33,725 nucleotides of DNA from Sphaerobacter sp. (GCA_029961075.1 JASBVL010000039.1:1-33725); one strand, 5' to 3'. Positions 1-8,814 are shown, counted from the stretch's first letter. Notes: a model not told the origin generated them from the letters alone. Numbers and translations are program-made.

Positions 1-249
1 TTGCACAACGCCACCAAGTACCCCAACCCGCGGGTGGACGAGCTGCTGGAGCAGGGCCGCCGCGAGGCAGACGATGCCAAGCGGAAGGCGATCTACGATG
101 AGGTGCAGCGCATCCTCGTGGACGAGCTCCCGTGGCTCTGGCTGTACCTCCCGGATGTCGCCATGGGGTGGACGAAGCAGGTGACCGGCTTCCGCCAGCA
201 TCCGGCGGGTCATCTCTACTTGACGGAGGCAACCAAAAAGCAGGGATAG
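1..249 (+). CDS. ABC transporter substrate-binding protein, family 5 (C-terminal fragment)
   Basis: Only the last 82 codons are present; the 5' part lies outside the window. The visible tail has the usual ending of peptide/nickel/oligopeptide-binding proteins (SBP_bac_5): a YPNPRVDELLEQ segment, then a D-x-x-KRKAIYDEVQRIL helix and a hydrophobic strand (ELPWLWLYLPDVAMG). The family captures peptides or related solutes outside the membrane and delivers them to the permeases. The two permease genes follow on the same strand about 70 bp downstream, so this is almost certainly the binding protein of that transporter. The TTG at base 1 is not a real start. The substrate cannot be told. Confidence 0.85.
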   Translation: MHNATKYPNPRVDELLEQGRREADDAKRKAIYDEVQRILVDELPWLWLYLPDVAMGWTKQVTGFRQHPAGHLYLTEATKKQG

Positions 250-319
250 TCCTGCCGGCCCAGAATCGTCCGCGCGCGGAGCGTCGCGGCGCTCCGTGGC
301 TACCGTGATGAGGATGGCG

Positions 320-1264
320 ATGGCGCGCTACGTGGTGCACCGCTTGATCCAGGCAGTCGGCGTCGTGCTGCTCGTGTCGATCTTCGTCTTTGCCCTGATC
401 CGACTGATCCCCGGCAATCCGGTCACCATCATGCTGGGTGAAAACCTGTCGCCCGACGTGGAGCGGGAGCTCGTTCGCAAGTGGGGGCTCGATCGACCGG
501 TCTACGAGCAGTACGTCACCTGGCTGGTCAACCTGTTCCGCGGCGACTTCGGCCAGTCCATCCGGACGCATGAACCCGTAGCGCAGCTCATCGCGACGCG
601 CATTCCCGCGACCTCGATGCTGGCGGTGGGGGCCATGATCATCGCCATCTGTGTCGGCCTCCCCGCCGGCATGGTAGCCGCGTACAAGGCGAACAGCGGC
701 CTGGACTATGCCGCGATGCTGACGGCGCTCGTCGGGCTCTGCATTCCGAGTTTCTGGCTCGGGCTGCTCCTCATGCTGCTGTTCTCGCTCAAGCTCCACT
801 GGTTCCCCGTCAGTGGGTACGTCTCCCCGCTCGATGATCCGGGGGCGTCCCTGCGGCACCTGGTTCTGCCGGCGCTCGCCCTGGGCGTCGGGTTGTCAGC
901 CAGTATCAGCCGGATGACGCGGAGCGCGATGCTGGACGTGCTGCGTCAGGACTATGTGCGGACGGCTCGTGCGAAGGGGTTGAGCGAAGCGCGGACCATC
1001 TTCGGCCACGCCCTGCGGAACGCGATGCTGCCCACGATCACCGTGATCGGATTGCAGTTGGGTTTCTTGCTGGGCGGATCGGTGGTCGTGGAGGAGGTAT
1101 TCAGCTACCCGGGCATCGGCCAACTCCTCGTCTTCGGCATCAGTAACCGAGATTACCCACTCATCCAAGGAGTGGTGATGGTCTTCACCCTCACGTTTGT
1201 GCTCGTCAACCTGCTCGTGGACCTGTCCTATGCCTACCTTGACCCAAGGATCAAGTACCAATGA
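320..1264 (+). CDS. ABC transporter permease, DppB/OppB type
   Basis: This is the first of two inner-membrane permease subunits of a peptide/nickel-type ABC importer. The N-terminus (MARYVVHRLIQAVGV, then a hydrophobic helix and LIRLIPGNPVTIMLG) is typical of DppB. About six membrane segments can be seen. The cytoplasmic EAA loop that contacts the ATPase is present as DYVRTARAKGLSEARTIFGH near residues 211-230. In-frame starts exist at GTG 296, ATG 308, ATG 314 and ATG 320. I prefer 320 because TGAGG at 309-313 is well spaced and the protein then begins like its family. Its stop overlaps the next start by 4 bp (ATGA), showing translational coupling. No ATP-binding subunit gene is in the window. 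Confidence 0.93.
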   Translation: MARYVVHRLIQAVGVVLLVSIFVFALIRLIPGNPVTIMLGENLSPDVERELVRKWGLDRPVYEQYVTWLVNLFRGDFGQSIRTHEPVAQLIATRIPATSMLAVGAMIIAICVGLPAGMVAAYKANSGLDYAAMLTALVGLCIPSFWLGLLLMLLFSLKLHWFPVSGYVSPLDDPGASLRHLVLPALALGVGLSASISRMTRSAMLDVLRQDYVRTARAKGLSEARTIFGHALRNAMLPTITVIGLQLGFLLGGSVVVEEVFSYPGIGQLLVFGISNRDYPLIQGVVMVFTLTFVLVNLLVDLSYAYLDPRIKYQ

Positions 1265-2169
1265 TCAGCAGGGATGAAAAGGTAGACGTCGCCACCGTCG
1301 GCCCCCTGAACAGGACCGCGGCTCGCCAATCCTGGCTGCGTGGCCAGCTACGCCTGTGGCGGCGGAACAAGATGGCCACGATGGGCCTGCTGATTGTGCT
1401 GGCCGTGATCGCCATGGCCCTGTTGGCGCCAGTCATCGCGCCCCACGATCCGTACGAGCGGGATATCCGGAATCGCATTGCGCCGCCGAGTCGGACGCAC
1501 CTGCTCGGGACGGACAATCTGGGCCGCGACACGCTCAGCCGGATCATCTATGGCGCCCGGATCTCGTTGCTCGTCGGCGGGGTCGCGGTGGGCATCGCGA
1601 CGCTGGTCGGCGTCCCACTCGGGCTCCTGGCCGGCTACAACGCCAGGCGTCTTGACACGGCGATCATGCGCTTTATGGATGCGGTGATCGCGTTCCCGGA
1701 GATCGTCTTGGCGATCGCGATCCTGGCGATCCTTGGCCCGTCCGTCTTGAACGCCATGATCGCGATCGGCATCGTGTACATCCCGGTCTTCGCCAGAACG
1801 GCGCGAGCGCCAGGGCTTGCGGAGTCCCGCAAGGAGTACGTCGAAGCCGCGCGGGCGGTCGGGGCGAGCAACGCCCGCATCCTGCTGCGGCACGTGGCAC
1901 CCAACACCTTGAGCATCATCATCGTGCGGATCACCACGAGCCTGAGCTACGCCATTCTGGCGGAAGCGGCGCTGTCGTTCCTCGGGCTCAGTGCACCGCC
2001 GCCAACACCCACCTGGGGACGCATGCTCAACGAGGGCCGCGGCTTCATGGAGTTGGCGCCGTGGGTCGCCGTCTTCCCGGGTATCGCGATCGCCATCACG
2101 GTGCTCGGCTTCAACCTGCTCGGCGATGGACTACGCGATGCGTTGGATCCACGGTATCGCAACTCTTAG
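1261..2169 (+). CDS. ABC transporter permease, DppC/OppC type
   Basis: Second permease subunit, 302 residues. The N-terminal cytoplasmic stretch (LWRRNKMATMGL) leads into the first membrane helix. It is followed by the family motif APHDPYERD and HLLGTDNLGRDTLSRIIYGAR, characteristic of OppC_N proteins. The EAA loop is seen as EYVEAARAVGASNARILLRH near residue 187. The C-terminus ends with GDGLRDALDPR, a hallmark of DppC. The start overlaps dppB-type stop codon by 4 bp, so the pair is one translational unit. With the upstream binding-protein fragment it forms an importer lacking visible ATPases, which are probably upstream of this window or supplied elsewhere. Confidence 0.95.
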   Translation: MISRDEKVDVATVGPLNRTAARQSWLRGQLRLWRRNKMATMGLLIVLAVIAMALLAPVIAPHDPYERDIRNRIAPPSRTHLLGTDNLGRDTLSRIIYGARISLLVGGVAVGIATLVGVPLGLLAGYNARRLDTAIMRFMDAVIAFPEIVLAIAILAILGPSVLNAMIAIGIVYIPVFARTARAPGLAESRKEYVEAARAVGASNARILLRHVAPNTLSIIIVRITTSLSYAILAEAALSFLGLSAPPPTPTWGRMLNEGRGFMELAPWVAVFPGIAIAITVLGFNLLGDGLRDALDPRYRNS

Positions 2170-2298
2170 CGGTCCGCCCTGGCTGTCAGCCCGGATCCAT
2201 TGCGGCCAGCGTGAGCCTCGCGCGAACAAGACGAACCGCGCCGGGTCGTGCGACCCCCGCCCGTCTGCTAGACTATGACCGTCAGCCGAGGAGGATCG

Positions 2299-4023
2299 GT
2301 GCGACGGAGGGCGCGGACGCGCGCAGGTGGGTGGTTACAACACTGGGCGCTGGCAGCGCTCGTGCTGGCCATTCTGGCAGCGGGCTGCCGCGCGCCCTCC
2401 CTCAGCGGGCGAAAGGTCTCGGACGCGCCGACGCCCATCGCCCGCGGGACGATGGTCGCGCCGACGCCCGGCACAGGCGCCGCGACCGTGCTCGAAGCGC
2501 CGTTGCCCGGCGGCGCGGCGCAGCCGACCGGGCAGCAGACGCTGACCCTGATCGGCACCCCGGACGGCCCGACGACGCTCGACCCGGCGCTGATCCGCGA
2601 CGTGGACTCGGCCTTCGTGGCGCGGCAGATCTTCCGCGGGCTGGTGCGGCTGGACGAGCGGCTGGAACCGGTGCCGGACCTCGCCCGCCGCATCGAGATC
2701 GCGCCAGACGGCCTGACCTACACCTTCCATCTCTGGGACTCGATCACGTTCGCCAGCGGCAAGCCGATCACCGCGGAGGACGTGCGCTACTCGCTAGAGC
2801 GCGCGACCGACCCGGCGCTGGTCGGTGGCCGGGGTGACACCCTCCCGGCCGGGACCTACCTGGCGGACATCGCCGGGGCCACCGAGCGCCTCGCGGGCGC
2901 GGCGCGGTCGCTCAGCGGCGTGGAGGTGGTGGACGAGCGCACCGTCCGGATCCGGCTGGTGCACCCTGCGGTCAACTTCCTGGCGAAGCTCGCGGCGACG
3001 CCGGGGTTCGTGGTCGACCGGGAGAACGTGGCGCAGGGGGCGACGTGGTGGCGGCAGCCGAACGGCAGCGGGCCCTTCGCGCTGCGCGAGTGGCGCGAGG
3101 GCGATCGGCTCGTGCTGCGGAGGAACGAGGGGTATGCCCCCCACCCGCCGACGCTCGAGTCCGTCACCATCCTGATCGGCGCGAACGCCCTTCAATCGGT
3201 CACCCTCTACGAGCGCGGTGAGGTCGATGTGGCGAGCGTCAGCGTGTTCGACGTCGACCGGCTGCAGGCGCCGAGCAGCCCCGTGCGCGACGAGCTCCAT
3301 GCCCAGCCACTCTTCGCCGTCAGCTACGTGCTCTTCAACCCGAACCTGGCGCCGCTGGACAACCTGGACCTGCGGCACGCGCTGATGGCCGGGTTCGACC
3401 GGACCAAGATCGCCACCGTCTCCTACAACGGGCACGTGGAGCCGGCCGATGGCCTCCTGCCGCCGGGCCTGCTCGGCCGCGAGTGGCCGGCCGCCGTTCC
3501 CGCCTACGACGTCGCGGCCGCCCGGGCGCTGCTGGAGCGCGCGGTGGGCGCGGAGCGCCCGACGGTGACGCTCTACACCTCGGGCGCCGACGCCCCGGTG
3601 GCGATGAAGCAGGTCTATGAGCGGGACCTCGGGCTGCCGGTCGAGGTGTTGCAGCTCGAGTGGCCGGACTACATGGCCGAGCTGGATCAGCGGCAGCTGA
3701 CGGCCCTGTCGCTCACCTGGGTGGCCGATTTCCCGGACCCGGACACGTTTCTGCGATCGCTGTTCTACTCGACCAGCCCGGACAATTACATCGGCTATCG
3801 GAACCCGGAGGTCGATCGCCTGCTCGACGAGGCGCGGGCCGAGGCGGACCCCGTGCGCCGCGCCGCGCTGTACGAGGCGGCGCAGCAGGAGATCATCGAC
3901 GACGCGGTCGTCATGCCGCTCTACGTGGAGGTGTCGTACCTGCTGATCAAGCCGGACGTGCATGGCCTGCCGTCGACGCCGCTGGGTATCCTTGGGCTGG
4001 AGAGCGTGTGGCTTACCCGATAG
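2299..4023 (+). CDS. ABC transporter substrate-binding lipoprotein, family 5
   Basis: A complete extracytoplasmic solute-binding protein, about 574 residues. An Arg-rich n-region, a hydrophobic helix and the lipobox LAAGC (Cys at residue 30 from this start) predict a lipoprotein. A Thr/Pro/Ala linker precedes the SBP_bac_5 fold, which begins at LTLIGTPDGPTTLDPAL and includes the signature TYTFHLWDSITFASGKPITAEDVRYS. An upstream ATG at 2275 is in frame, but it has no ribosome site and directly abuts a TAGACT -10-like hexamer (2269-2274). GTG 2299 has GAGGAGG at 2288-2294, so I chose it. It sits 3' of two permease genes that already have a binding protein upstream, so it may be an alternative receptor for the same channel; that is inference. 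Confidence 0.92.
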   Translation: MRRRARTRAGGWLQHWALAALVLAILAAGCRAPSLSGRKVSDAPTPIARGTMVAPTPGTGAATVLEAPLPGGAAQPTGQQTLTLIGTPDGPTTLDPALIRDVDSAFVARQIFRGLVRLDERLEPVPDLARRIEIAPDGLTYTFHLWDSITFASGKPITAEDVRYSLERATDPALVGGRGDTLPAGTYLADIAGATERLAGAARSLSGVEVVDERTVRIRLVHPAVNFLAKLAATPGFVVDRENVAQGATWWRQPNGSGPFALREWREGDRLVLRRNEGYAPHPPTLESVTILIGANALQSVTLYERGEVDVASVSVFDVDRLQAPSSPVRDELHAQPLFAVSYVLFNPNLAPLDNLDLRHALMAGFDRTKIATVSYNGHVEPADGLLPPGLLGREWPAAVPAYDVAAARALLERAVGAERPTVTLYTSGADAPVAMKQVYERDLGLPVEVLQLEWPDYMAELDQRQLTALSLTWVADFPDPDTFLRSLFYSTSPDNYIGYRNPEVDRLLDEARAEADPVRRAALYEAAQQEIIDDAVVMPLYVEVSYLLIKPDVHGLPSTPLGILGLESVWLTR

Positions 4024-4042
4024 GCTGGAGCACGGGACGGGA

Positions 4043-4936
4043 ATGACGGGCTCACGTGAGGCGGAGCGCCCCGAGAACCGGCGCGGTGTGGCCCCCATCG
4101 TGCCACTCGTCAGCGGCGAGTCACACCGGCTGCGCCTGGGCTGGTCGAGCCGCTTCGAGGTGCGGGACCTCGAGGAGCACCTCCGCGCCAACCCCGGCTT
4201 GACGCTCTGGATCCCCGAGACGGGCGAGTATGTCATCGGTGGGCCGTGGCGCCACCGCCGCGAGGTGGTGCTCGTCGTGGAGCTGAGCGCGGGCCGGCAC
4301 GAACTGCCGCTGCTGGAGGCGTTGGTCGCGGCCGCCACGGAGCAGGGCAAGGCGCTCGTGCTGATGAGCGAGCACATCGAGGTCCGCCGCCGCGCGTTCT
4401 ACGCCGCCGCAGAGTTCGAGTTGCTCGAAGAGATCCTGGTCTACGAGCTGGCGCCGGTGCCCCGGCGGGTGCCGGACCTCGGCGACCTGTGGTTCCAGCG
4501 CGTGCTGCCGGAGGACCGAGCAGTGCGGGACGAGCTGCTCGCCCTCGATCATGCCGCCTTCCCCTGGCTGTGGTGGAACAGCGAGGAGGAGTTCGAGAAC
4601 TATCTCGCGTCGGACGGGGTGGAAGTCTACCTGGGGCGCGACGCCAGCGGCGCGGCCGTGAGCTACGTCGGGGTCACCCGCTTCCGCGGCGGGCGTTGGG
4701 GCCACCTCGACCGGATCGCGGTAGCGCCGGAGCGGCAGGGGCAGGGGCTTGGCTGGCGATCGCTCGACTTCGCCGTCGCCGTGCTGAGCCAGCAGGGCGC
4801 ACGCCGCATCGGTCTGAGCACCCAGGAGCGAAACGCGGTGAGCCGCCGTCTGTACGAGCGGTATGGGTTCCGGCGCACGATGGGGCATGATTACCGCCTG
4901 TGGGGGCGATGGCTCGGGCCACGCCAGCCGATGTAA
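4043..4936 (+). CDS. GNAT-family N-acetyltransferase
   Basis: 297 residues. The C-terminal third carries a GNAT fold: strand SYVGVTRFRGG, strand HLDRIAVAPE and the acetyl-CoA pyrophosphate loop RQGQGLG (Q/R-x-x-G-x-G), then NAVSRRLYERYGF, the usual motif B. The N-terminal ~150 residues (EVRDLEEHLRANPGLTLWIP...) look like a second degenerate domain, so this may be a tandem-GNAT protein. The start ATG at 4043 follows GGGACGG and leaves a 19-bp gap after the lipoprotein gene; aroC follows 24 bp after the stop, so all three are likely co-transcribed. The acceptor substrate is unknown. Confidence 0.85.
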   Translation: MTGSREAERPENRRGVAPIVPLVSGESHRLRLGWSSRFEVRDLEEHLRANPGLTLWIPETGEYVIGGPWRHRREVVLVVELSAGRHELPLLEALVAAATEQGKALVLMSEHIEVRRRAFYAAAEFELLEEILVYELAPVPRRVPDLGDLWFQRVLPEDRAVRDELLALDHAAFPWLWWNSEEEFENYLASDGVEVYLGRDASGAAVSYVGVTRFRGGRWGHLDRIAVAPERQGQGLGWRSLDFAVAVLSQQGARRIGLSTQERNAVSRRLYERYGFRRTMGHDYRLWGRWLGPRQPM

Positions 4937-4960
4937 GGATGCCAGCGAGCGGGGGGCAGG

Positions 4961-6025
4961 ATGGGCAGCACCTACGGCCGGATGTTTCGGGTCACGACCT
5001 GGGGAGAGTCGCACGGGCCGGCGCTCGGCGCGGTGATCGACGGCTGCCCGGCCGGGCTCGAGGTGAACGAGGAGCTGATTCAACGTGACCTCGACCGCCG
5101 GCGGGTCGGCCAGAGCAAGGTGACCTCGCCGCGCCAGGAGCGCGATCGGGTCCAGATCTTGTCCGGGGTGTTCGAGGGGCGGACCACCGGGGCACCGATC
5201 TCCCTCATCACCTACAACGCCGACGCCGACTCGAGCAAGTACGACGCGATCCGGGACCTCTTCCGGCCCGGCCACGCCGATTACACCTACTGGGTCAAGT
5301 ACGGTCACCGCGACCACCGCGGTGGGGGACGCTCCAGCGCCCGCGAGACGTGGGGCCGCGTGGCGGCCGGCGCCATCGCGCGTGCGCTGCTGCGGACCAT
5401 CGGCGTGGAGGTCTACGCCTTCGTCCGCCAGCTCCACACCATTCGCATGGAGACGTTCGACCGCGACGAGATCGATCGCAACCTGGTGCGCTGCCCCGAT
5501 CCCGTCGCGGCCGAGCGCATGGTGCAGGCGATCCTTGAGGCGAAGGAGCGGAACGACAGCCTCGGGGGGATCATCGAGGTGCGCGCCGACAACGTGCCGC
5601 CCGGCTTGGGCGAGCCGACCGCCGACAAGCTCGACGCCTTGATCGGGCACGCGATGCTGAGCATCCCGGCCGTCAAGGGGGTGGAGATCGGCGAAGGGTT
5701 CGGCAGTGTGCTGCTGACGGGGAAGCAGCACAACGACGAGTTCTACGTGGAGAACGGTCGCGTGCGCACCTACACCAACCACGCCGGTGGGATGCTCGGT
5801 GGGATCTCCAACGGCGAGCAGATCGTCGTCCGGCTGGCGGTCAAGCCGACGTCATCGGTGTCGCAGGTGCAGCGGACGGTCGACATCCACGGCAACGAGC
5901 GCGAGGTCCTCGTCGAGGGGCGGCACGACCCGTCGATCTGCCCGCGCGTGGTGCCGGTGGCGGAGGCAATGATGTGCCTCGTGCTGGCCGACCTCTACCT
6001 GTGGAATCGCATGGCGCGACTGTGA
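4961..6025 (+). CDS. aroC: chorismate synthase
   Basis: Converts 5-enolpyruvylshikimate-3-phosphate to chorismate, the last step of the shikimate pathway; the enzyme needs reduced FMN. The family signatures are intact: [12 protein letters not shown] at residues 12-23, [16 protein letters not shown] at 115-130, and [14 protein letters not shown] later. At 354 residues it falls in the usual size range. ATG 4961 follows the purine-rich GGGGGGCAGG. It converges with aroA, which makes its substrate, so two consecutive shikimate enzymes are neighbours but on opposite strands, separated only by a strong shared hairpin. Confidence 0.98.
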   Translation: MGSTYGRMFRVTTWGESHGPALGAVIDGCPAGLEVNEELIQRDLDRRRVGQSKVTSPRQERDRVQILSGVFEGRTTGAPISLITYNADADSSKYDAIRDLFRPGHADYTYWVKYGHRDHRGGGRSSARETWGRVAAGAIARALLRTIGVEVYAFVRQLHTIRMETFDRDEIDRNLVRCPDPVAAERMVQAILEAKERNDSLGGIIEVRADNVPPGLGEPTADKLDALIGHAMLSIPAVKGVEIGEGFGSVLLTGKQHNDEFYVENGRVRTYTNHAGGMLGGISNGEQIVVRLAVKPTSSVSQVQRTVDIHGNEREVLVEGRHDPSICPRVVPVAEAMMCLVLADLYLWNRMARL

Positions 6026-6058
6026 CGGCCGCGCGCTGACCCTGCGCGCTGGATCCCG

Positions 6059-6096
6059 GACGGCCGCCGCGCGGCGCTCACCGCGCGGCGGCCGTC
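6059..6096. terminator. Shared hairpin at the aroC/aroA convergent junction
   Basis: A perfect 16-bp inverted repeat (6059-6074 with 6081-6096) has a 6-nt loop at 6075-6080. The loop contains the TGA stop codon of aroA (6078-6080 on the minus strand), so one arm lies in the last aroA codons and the other beyond them. No U-tract follows on either strand, so classic intrinsic termination is uncertain. A role as bidirectional transcript-end stabiliser or terminator is inferred from the position. Confidence 0.6.
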
Positions 6097-7388
6097 GTGC
6101 GCTCGAGGGTTTCCCAGAAGCGGGGGAAGGTCTTGGCGACGCAGCCGGGGTTGGCGATGCGAATGCCGGGCACGGCGCAGCCGAGCACCGCGAAGCTCAT
6201 GGCCATGCGGTGGTCGTCGTAGGTCTCGACGCGGCCGGGGCGCACGGGGCTGGGGTGGACGACCAGGCCGTCGGGGAGCTCCTCCACCCGTACGCCGAGC
6301 CGGCGCAGCTCGGTGACGACGGCGCTGATCCGGTCGGTCTCCTTGGCGCGGATGTGGGCGACGTTGCGGATGGCGACGGGGCCGGTCGCGAGCGGTGCGA
6401 TGGCGGCGAGCGTCTGCGCCGTGTCGGAGATCCCGTTCATGTCGACCTCGACGCCGCACAGGGCGCGGGGGCCCTGGACCTCGGTCGCGGCGTCCGTCAT
6501 CGTGACCGTGCACCCCATGCGCGCCAGGACCTCGACGAAGCGGAGGTCGCCCTGCACCGAGCGCGCGCCGAGCCCGGCGACGCGCACCCGCCCGCCGGTG
6601 GCCGCCGCCAGCGCGAAGAAGTAGGACGCCGCCGACGCATCCGGCTCGACCCGGTAGTCGGTGGCGCGGTAGGTCTGCCCGCCCGGCACCACGAAGCGGC
6701 GGTAGCCGTCGTGCTCGAGGCGCGCGCCGAAGGCGGCCATGGTGGCCCGGGTGAGGTCGACGTACGGCTTGGAGACCAGGTCGCCGTCGATCTCGATCAC
6801 CAGCCCGTCCGGTGTGCAGGGCCCGATCATGAGCAGCGCGCTGAGGAACTGGCTGCTCTCGCGGCCGTCCAGGCGGGTCTGGCCGCCGCGCAGGCTGCGC
6901 GCACGCACCCGGACCGGCGGGCAGCCGGTCCCCGAAAGCGACACCGCATCCACCCCGAGTTGCTGAAGCGCGTCGAGCAGCGGCTGGATCGGCCGCTGGC
7001 GCATCCGCGCGACGCCGTCGACGAGGTACTCCCCATGGCCGAGCGCGAGGAGGGCGGTCAGGAAGCGCGCGGTGGTCCCCGAGTTGCCGACGAAGAGGGA
7101 GGCGGCCCGGGCGGGCAGGCGGCCACCGGCACCGGTCACGGTGAAGGTGTCGTCCGCGGCAGTTGCCTCGACGCCGATACCAAGCGCGTTGAGGGCCGCG
7201 GCCATGTAGTGGGTGTCGTCGCTGAAGAGCGCGCCGCGGATGACCGACGTGCCGTCGGCGAGGGCCGCGATGGGGAGCGCCCGGTTGGTGTCGCTCTTGG
7301 AGCCGGGCACGACCACGTCGGCGTCGACGGGCGCCCGCACCGGCGCGACGGCGACTTCGTCCGGATAGGCTGGCGGAGCGGCGTGCAT
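6078..7388 (-). CDS. aroA: 3-phosphoshikimate 1-carboxyvinyltransferase (EPSP synthase)
   Basis: Transfers the enolpyruvyl group of PEP to shikimate-3-phosphate, giving EPSP, the substrate of the AroC encoded opposite. At 436 residues it is of normal length. Visible motifs are PGSKSDTNRA near residues 28-37 (shikimate-3-phosphate and PEP binding Lys/Ser/Arg), GNSGTTARF (the PEP loop), KETDRISA, and DDHRMAMSFAVLG near the C-terminus. The position after the loop Arg is Phe rather than the Pro of the E. coli enzyme. It lies 19 bp downstream of the cupin gene and is probably co-transcribed with it. The last codons form one arm of the 6059-6096 hairpin. Confidence 0.97.
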   Translation of the reverse strand: MHAAPPAYPDEVAVAPVRAPVDADVVVPGSKSDTNRALPIAALADGTSVIRGALFSDDTHYMAAALNALGIGVEATAADDTFTVTGAGGRLPARAASLFVGNSGTTARFLTALLALGHGEYLVDGVARMRQRPIQPLLDALQQLGVDAVSLSGTGCPPVRVRARSLRGGQTRLDGRESSQFLSALLMIGPCTPDGLVIEIDGDLVSKPYVDLTRATMAAFGARLEHDGYRRFVVPGGQTYRATDYRVEPDASAASYFFALAAATGGRVRVAGLGARSVQGDLRFVEVLARMGCTVTMTDAATEVQGPRALCGVEVDMNGISDTAQTLAAIAPLATGPVAIRNVAHIRAKETDRISAVVTELRRLGVRVEELPDGLVVHPSPVRPGRVETYDDHRMAMSFAVLGCAVPGIRIANPGCVAKTFPRFWETLERTTAAAR

Positions 7389-7407
7389 GGCGGCCCGCTC
7401 TCCCTGG

Positions 7408-7863
7408 CTAGCGGTACTGGATGTCCCAGGTGTATGGGATCTCCGGCGAATCGTACGGGATGCGGTACTCGTCCGGATCGTCCGGGTTGTACGGCTCGGT
7501 GGGGAAGTTCAGCAAGTAGCACGGCTCATGGCCGATGTTCTTGAAGCCGTGCAGCACCCCGGCTGGGATCTTGATCACGATGCGGTTGTCGTCGCCGATG
7601 AAGAACTCATTGAGCTCGCCGTAGGTGGGGGAGCCCTCGCGGATGTCGTAGAGGGGCACCTTGATCATCCCCCGGACGCAGGTGAAGTAGTCGGTCTGGC
7701 GCTTGTGGTAGTGCCAGGCGCGGATGACGCCGGGGTAGCTGACCGAGACGTAGCACTGGCCAAACTGCTCAAAGAACGGGTCGTCCCGGCGGATCAACTC
7801 GGTCAGCGAGCCGCGCTCGTCCACATGCGTGACCAATCGCTTGACCTCGACGCCGTGGATCAC
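7408..7863 (-). CDS. RmlC-like cupin, dTDP-4-dehydrorhamnose 3,5-epimerase family
   Basis: 151 residues, shorter than typical RmlC (about 180). It has the RmlC layout: DERGSLTELIR near the N-terminus, GVIRAWHYH (catalytic His region), VRGMIKVPLYDIREGSPTYGELNEF, IPAGVLHGFKNIG, then a C-terminal LNFPTEPYNPDDPDE segment. The family epimerises 4-keto-6-deoxy nucleotide sugars; the short form could act on another sugar or only bind one. The GTG start at 7863 has GAGGGAGG just upstream. An extended -10 lies in the end of the methyltransferase gene. No other sugar-nucleotide genes are in the window, so its pathway is unclear. Confidence 0.85.
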   Translation of the reverse strand: MIHGVEVKRLVTHVDERGSLTELIRRDDPFFEQFGQCYVSVSYPGVIRAWHYHKRQTDYFTCVRGMIKVPLYDIREGSPTYGELNEFFIGDDNRIVIKIPAGVLHGFKNIGHEPCYLLNFPTEPYNPDDPDEYRIPYDSPEIPYTWDIQYR

Positions 7864-7939
7864 GGCCGTCCCTCCCTCTGAACGCTGCCTCGGAGTCGCC
7901 GCCCTGGAGTGTGCGCACGAACGCCGATGCGGCCGAGCG

Positions 7940-7948
7940 ATTATAGCA
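7940..7948 (-). promoter_or_regulatory. Extended -10 promoter upstream of the RmlC-like gene
   Basis: On the minus strand this reads TGCTATAAT, a consensus TATAAT (7945 down to 7940) with the TGn extension. It overlaps the TAA stop codon of the methyltransferase gene (7941-7943). The start GTG lies 77 bp further on, with a ribosome site. No recognisable -35 is present. It would let the cupin and aroA be expressed independently of the methyltransferase. Confidence 0.6.
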
Positions 7949-8726
7949 AACGCGCGTCGGCCGGCTGCCGGCTCGCCACGAACAGCATGATCGGGGAGTC
8001 GTCCTCCAGCGGATCGAGCTGGTACGAGCCGTAGAGCCCTTCGAGGGTGTAGCCGGCCGTCGCCAGCAGTCCCTCCATCTCGAACCGGTGGATGTAGCGC
8101 ATCGTGTAGGTGGCCACGGAGCGGGTGACCGTGCCGTCTGGGGCGGTGCGATCGTAGTACAGGGTCGTCTCGATGCGCTGCTCGGCGGGCGACAGGCGGC
8201 GGGTGCTGAAGCGGTCGACGCGCCCGCCCTCGGGGAGCGGCCACTGGCCGTCGACGCGTAGCAGATCGTCCATGGCGTGGAGCACCGCGGGGGTCGGGTG
8301 GAACAGGTCGAGGATGAGGATCCCGTCCGGGTGGAGGATGCGCCGCACGGCGCGGAGCGCGGCCAACTGCTGCTCGCGCGTCTCGAGATGCAGGAACGAA
8401 TTGATCGCCGAGAAGACCAGGCGGAAGTGGCCCTCGGGGAAGTCCCGCAGGTCGGTCATGTCCCCCTGGTGGAGGGGCACATGGCCTAGCCCTTCGGCTT
8501 CCAGCCGGGCGCGGGCACGGGCGAGCATGGCGGGGGAGCGGTCGAGCCCATGGACCTCCAGGCCCGCCCTGGCGAGGGGGACGAGCAGCCGGCCGGTGCC
8601 ACAGCCGAGTTCGAGGATGGGCGAACCGACATAATCCGCGTAGCCGCGGTAGACCGCGACATCGGCGTCGAACGCGCCGAACTCCAGGTCATAGTAGGGA
8701 GCGATCGCGGCGTACGGGTCGTCCAT
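7941..8726 (-). CDS. SAM-dependent class I methyltransferase
   Basis: 261 residues. It begins [27 protein letters not shown], then the SAM-binding motif [17 protein letters not shown] near residues 37-52, motif [20 protein letters not shown], and [15 protein letters not shown], as in class I Rossmann methyltransferases of the Methyltransf_25 type. The methyl acceptor cannot be inferred. ATG 8726 is chosen because the upstream extension is not conserved-looking. A promoter (TTGCAG, 18 bp, TACAAT) places the predicted transcript start at or beside this ATG, so the mRNA may be leaderless; no ribosome site is visible. Confidence 0.9.
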   Translation of the reverse strand: MDDPYAAIAPYYDLEFGAFDADVAVYRGYADYVGSPILELGCGTGRLLVPLARAGLEVHGLDRSPAMLARARARLEAEGLGHVPLHQGDMTDLRDFPEGHFRLVFSAINSFLHLETREQQLAALRAVRRILHPDGILILDLFHPTPAVLHAMDDLLRVDGQWPLPEGGRVDRFSTRRLSPAEQRIETTLYYDRTAPDGTVTRSVATYTMRYIHRFEMEGLLATAGYTLEGLYGSYQLDPLEDDSPIMLFVASRQPADARLL

Positions 8727-8733
8727 GGGCCGG

Positions 8734-8763
8734 ATTGTACGTGGTGGCGGGAGCGGGCTGCAA
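8734..8763 (-). promoter_or_regulatory. Promoter of the methyltransferase gene
   Basis: On the minus strand TTGCAG (8763-8758), an 18-bp spacer and TACAAT (8739-8734) form a sigma-70-type promoter. The expected start of transcription, about 7 nt downstream, coincides with the ATG at 8726. It is divergent from, and close to, the smpB promoter. Confidence 0.6.
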
Positions 8764-8777
8764 TGCGGCCCGCTGCG

Positions 8778-8806
8778 TTGTGGGCACGCGGGAAACGCTG
8801 TACACT
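8778..8806 (+). promoter_or_regulatory. Promoter of smpB
   Basis: TTGTGG (8778-8783), a 17-bp spacer and TACACT (8801-8806) match a sigma-70-type promoter. Transcription would start around 8813, only about two bases before the smpB ATG at 8815, so the transcript is predicted to be effectively leaderless. Confidence 0.65.
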
Positions 8807-8814
8807 GGTATGTC

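Noticed and set aside
7050-7110. AroA PEP loop GNSGTTARF, with Phe in place of the Pro of E. coli, as a sign of herbicide tolerance
   Set aside because: Variation at this position does not by itself show tolerance, and no kinetic inference can be made from sequence.
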